NCBI GenBank assembly: GCA_039026975.1
Contig: JBCCLI010000280.1
Span: 1-8,648 of the forward strand
Source of the DNA: JBCBKZ01 sp039026975
GTDB lineage: Bacteria; Bacteroidota; Bacteroidia; J057
Length of the DNA: 8,648 nucleotides
Direction of reading: 5' to 3'
The translations under genes were made by a program, and so were the position numbers. Positions 6,626-8,648 of this stretch are shown here, one piece after another. Positions within the stretch are counted from its first letter, which is position 1, and each line of letters starts with the position of its first letter. The notes below the pieces were generated by a model. The model did not search any database and was not told the DNA's origin. It saw only the letters and a list, made by a program, of their open reading frames with translations.

Positions 6626-6649
6626 GCCTCGTCTGGGGATAGACGAGGC
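6626..6649 (-). terminator. Intrinsic terminator for the gpmI-lipoprotein-crcB operon
   Basis: GCCTCGTCT and AGACGAGGC form a perfect 9-bp GC-rich stem around a 6-base loop. On the minus strand it is followed by CTTTGTTTTATAG, a T-rich tail; the plus-strand side (GCATTGCG) has none. It therefore most likely ends minus-strand transcripts from crcB, about 227 bases past that gene's stop. Confidence 0.65.
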
Positions 6650-6875
6650 GCATTGCGTTTGGGGTATTAGGTAGGTTAATAGGGAAAATCGGTGAGATCA
6701 TTTTGATCTACTATATAAATGTAGAGAAAAAATATTGCCTGACAAAACGAGACTTGAAAGACCTAATAGTCTCACAATCATAAATACCGAAATTGAGGCA
6801 TTTTATATCCAAAATTCTACAGATTATAATTAAATCTTACATATCGAAGGATTGGAGGAATCGAAATGAGTAAGA

Positions 6876-7235
6876 TTAACTCTTACCTATGAGCCACAGA
6901 ATAACCAAACAGGAAGAAACCGAAATTAGAACATATAAGGCCCCTAATAGCCATTCTCCTGCCTGAAATAACTTTAATGTTTCAAAACTAAAAGTGGAAA
7001 AAGTAGAGAACCCTCCACAAAAACCGACAAGAATTAAGGATTTATAAGGTGGAGGAAAATTTGTATTCTTTACAAAATATATCCAAGCAAATCCTAATAC
7101 TACACAGCTCAGGATATTTGCTGCCAGCGTAGCTATAGGGAAGCCTGTTTCTGTAGTACCTATCCATTTAGATATTCCAAACCGAAGCATACTCCCCGTG
7201 CCTCCTCCCACAAATACCGCTAGCCATTCCATCAT
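6876..7235 (-). CDS. crcB: Fluoride channel CrcB/FluC
   Basis: 119 residues, close to the usual length (about 120-130), with four predicted membrane helices at roughly 4-20, 33-55, 66-84 and 94-116. Family marks are all present: GGGTGSMLRF at 10-19, the pore asparagine Asn40 in TLAANILS, and GFCGGFSTFSTFSFE at 71-85, which holds the phenylalanine box and the central sodium-site turn. FluC proteins work as antiparallel dual-topology dimers in the inner membrane and export fluoride passively, protecting metal-dependent enzymes such as enolase and pyrophosphatase. The gene opens with two ATG codons in tandem; either could be used. It starts 9 bases after the lipoprotein gene's stop, so it is co-transcribed with that gene and probably with gpmI. 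I saw no recognisable fluoride riboswitch in front of it. A single crcB copy is visible. Confidence 0.95.
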   Translation of the reverse strand: MMEWLAVFVGGGTGSMLRFGISKWIGTTETGFPIATLAANILSCVVLGFAWIYFVKNTNFPPPYKSLILVGFCGGFSTFSTFSFETLKLFQAGEWLLGALYVLISVSSCLVILWLIGKS

Positions 7236-7244
7236 TTTCTAAGC

Positions 7245-7835
7245 TTAGTCTGTTGTTGGATACTTCATGCTTCCACTAATACCTGCATGAAAGCCTTCAC
7301 TGATTCCTGCTATGTCTGTCTTCACCTTTAGGTGGTGTTCCAAATACTTCCCCCCTTCATCAAAAAAAACTTCCATCTGTATGTCCGTGCTGTAGAGCCA
7401 TGAATCCTGCTTCATGATAGAGGAAATATAGGTTACCCCCTCCTCCCCATAGATCACTTTTTGCTGCTGTAATGAGGAAGATTTTCTGAGTCCTTCTTTT
7501 AAGTCGGCTATGGATGTATCTCCTGACTGAGTTACAAGGTAGTTAGAAGCTACCTTAGGGGTGAGGTATGATTCTTTCAGGATCATCTGGAGCTCCTCAT
7601 TTACCAAGCAGGTTTTCATCTCATTATCTGACCAGTCTACCTCATGTACCTCCCACTCTTCCTCCTTACCAAGCGCTCCTGCCATTTTAGTAAAGCCGGT
7701 AGACGCTTCACAAGAGTGCGTTAACTGTTTACTTAGCTGCTGCACAAGCGGATCTTGCACTACGGTAGCCTCTGAGGTGCAGCTGGTAATGGCAAGGCAG
7801 GAAAGGAGAAAGATAATAAGTTTATGAAGGAGCAT
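7245..7835 (-). CDS. Uncharacterised lipoprotein
   Basis: 196 residues beginning with a lipoprotein signal peptide (MLLHKLIIFLLSCLA) and lipobox ITSC, giving acylated Cys19. The mature part is hydrophilic, with two more cysteines (42 and 76) that could form a disulfide in the periplasm. An acidic stretch GKEEEWEVHEVDW (56-68) precedes Cys76, and a strand-rich second half follows (VIYGEEGVTYISSIM, IQMEVFFDEGG, YLEHHLKVKTDIAG). I do not recognise a family and assign no function. It sits between gpmI (18 bases upstream) and crcB (9 bases downstream) on the same strand, so all three probably share a transcript. Nothing in the sequence links it directly to fluoride or glycolysis. Its start is fixed by the signal peptide. 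Confidence 0.8.
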   Translation of the reverse strand: MLLHKLIIFLLSCLAITSCTSEATVVQDPLVQQLSKQLTHSCEASTGFTKMAGALGKEEEWEVHEVDWSDNEMKTCLVNEELQMILKESYLTPKVASNYLVTQSGDTSIADLKEGLRKSSSLQQQKVIYGEEGVTYISSIMKQDSWLYSTDIQMEVFFDEGGKYLEHHLKVKTDIAGISEGFHAGISGSMKYPTTD

Positions 7836-7853
7836 AGGAAATATACGTTAAGG

Positions 7854-8648
7854 TTAGGCCATACTAGAAATACGGGACTCGGATAACACATCTCCCGTCA
7901 TATCTTCTGGAATAGGTAACCCCATGATATTAAGAATAGTAGGAGCTAAATCTCCCAGCTTACCTGTTTCTTGTTTCAGGCTGAAGCGCTCTTGCTTATC
8001 CACTAATATTAGTGGTACTAAGGCTGTAGTATGGGCGGTATGTGGGCTTCCATCTTGATTCATCATTCTATCTGCATTTCCGTGGTCTGCCGTGATCAAT
8101 ATAATGAAGTCTTTTTCCAGAGCTTTTTCTACGACTTCCTTGGTACAAATATCTACTGTTTCACAGGCCTTTACTGCTGCCTGAAAATCTCCTGTATGAC
8201 CTACCATATCTGGATTAGCAAAATTCAGGCAGAAAAAGTCTGCATACCCTTTATCTAGTTCTTCTATGATGGTATTTCTAAGCTGGTAGGCACTCATCTC
8301 AGGTGCTAAATCATAGGTGGCCACTTTTGGAGAAGCACACATCTTATGGTGCTCCCCTTCCATGGGCTCCTCTCTTCCCCCGTTAAAGAAGAAGGTTACA
8401 TGAGGATATTTCTCTGTTTCTGCCAGTCTTATCTGTTGTTTTCCCAACTTAGCTAATTGTTCTCCCAAACCATTTTTGATTTCATTTTTTTCATATAGCA
8501 CATGTATCCCCTGAAATAAGTCATCATAGCGGGTCATGGTAGCATAGTATAGGGGAAGCTTTTGCATGTCTTCCTCTGGCATATCTTCCTGTGTAAGCAC
8601 ATGGGTAAGCTGTCTCCCTCTATCTGTACGGAAATTATAAAATAGAAC
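7854..8648 (-). CDS. gpmI: 2,3-bisphosphoglycerate-independent phosphoglycerate mutase, C-terminal half (partial)
   Basis: The reading frame runs off the right edge of the window; 264 C-terminal residues are visible and about half the enzyme (normally about 510 residues) is missing at the N-terminus. It interconverts 3- and 2-phosphoglycerate in glycolysis and gluconeogenesis in the cytoplasm. Numbering from the window edge, the fragment opens with NFRTDRGRQLT, the substrate-binding segment. It then shows FFNGGREEPMEGE (87-99), NPDMVGHTGDF (145-155), TADHGNAD (186-193) and HTAHT (203-207). Asp147, His151 and His206, with Asp188 and His189, correspond to five of the dimanganese ligands of the alkaline-phosphatase fold, so the visible half is catalytically intact. 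A GTG codon at 8598-8600 is internal, not a start. The gene leads an apparent operon with the lipoprotein and crcB genes. Confidence 0.96.
   Translation of the reverse strand, partial: VLFYNFRTDRGRQLTHVLTQEDMPEEDMQKLPLYYATMTRYDDLFQGIHVLYEKNEIKNGLGEQLAKLGKQQIRLAETEKYPHVTFFFNGGREEPMEGEHHKMCASPKVATYDLAPEMSAYQLRNTIIEELDKGYADFFCLNFANPDMVGHTGDFQAAVKACETVDICTKEVVEKALEKDFIILITADHGNADRMMNQDGSPHTAHTTALVPLILVDKQERFSLKQETGKLGDLAPTILNIMGLPIPEDMTGDVLSESRISSMA

Larger units (their letters stand above)
6432..6875. other. Intergenic region between convergent operons
   Basis: About 444 bases between the ends of the plus-strand redoxin gene and the minus-strand crcB gene. It holds the two terminators described separately. 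The remainder (6650-6875) is AT-rich, with two small inverted repeats: AGATCA-TTT-TGATCT at 6695-6709, and GAGACT (6749-6754) with AGTCTC (6768-6773). I see no tRNA, no ORF with coding character and no repeat unit. The crcB transcript would carry a 3' UTR of over 200 bases through it. Confidence 0.5.

Noticed and set aside
7236..7260. Fluoride riboswitch (crcB motif) in front of crcB
   Set aside because: Only 9 bases separate crcB from the upstream gene, leaving no room for the aptamer, and no matching fold is apparent.
8031..8258. 75-codon plus-strand open frame within gpmI
   Set aside because: Antisense to highly conserved catalytic motifs of gpmI; no independent support.

Overview
The window looks like chromosomal DNA from a Bacteroidota bacterium, most likely a Cytophagales-type marine or soil lineage (an inference). 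Pointers are the absence of strong Shine-Dalgarno sequences, several exported proteins and lipoproteins with short signal peptides, the pair of periplasmic thioredoxin-fold proteins, a PhoD-type lipoprotein phosphatase, and a small antitoxin of a type common in this phylum.

Layout from left to right. (1) Positions 1-132 (+) hold the last 43 codons of an unrecognised gene. (2) Positions 133-1844 form an AT-rich accessory block on the minus strand. It holds a small antitoxin-like protein with no toxin beside it (181-408) and a 400-residue membrane protein (479-1681). The latter combines an N-terminal region resembling Effector-Associated Domain 11 (EAD11), two transmembrane helices and a C-terminal SGNH/GDSL hydrolase. 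A perfect 14-bp palindrome lies just upstream of it. (3) Positions 1845-4940 (-) hold a probable two-gene operon: a hotdog-fold thioesterase followed by a large PhoD-like metallophosphatase lipoprotein. A hairpin with a T-tract, reading on the same strand, sits in front of the thioesterase. (4) Positions 5278-6431 (+) hold two consecutive exported thioredoxin-fold proteins, one TlpA-like with WCKPC and one PRX_like1-type with CNTC, followed by a terminator. (5) Positions 6876-8648 (-) hold a tight operon: the 3' half of gpmI (glycolytic phosphoglycerate mutase), an uncharacterised lipoprotein, and the fluoride channel gene crcB/fluC. A terminator for it lies about 230 bp downstream.

Most of the window is ordinary chromosome. 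The item with real potential for new biology is the EAD11-like/2TM/SGNH protein. Its architecture is that of a membrane-tethered effector of a bacterial conflict or immunity system, recruited through homotypic EAD interactions. The catalytic Asp position of the DxxH motif is Asn. No partner NTPase, protease or sensor gene is visible, so a partner would have to be elsewhere in the genome. A lesser point is the coupling of a fluoride exporter to a glycolytic gene one step away from enolase, the classic fluoride target.
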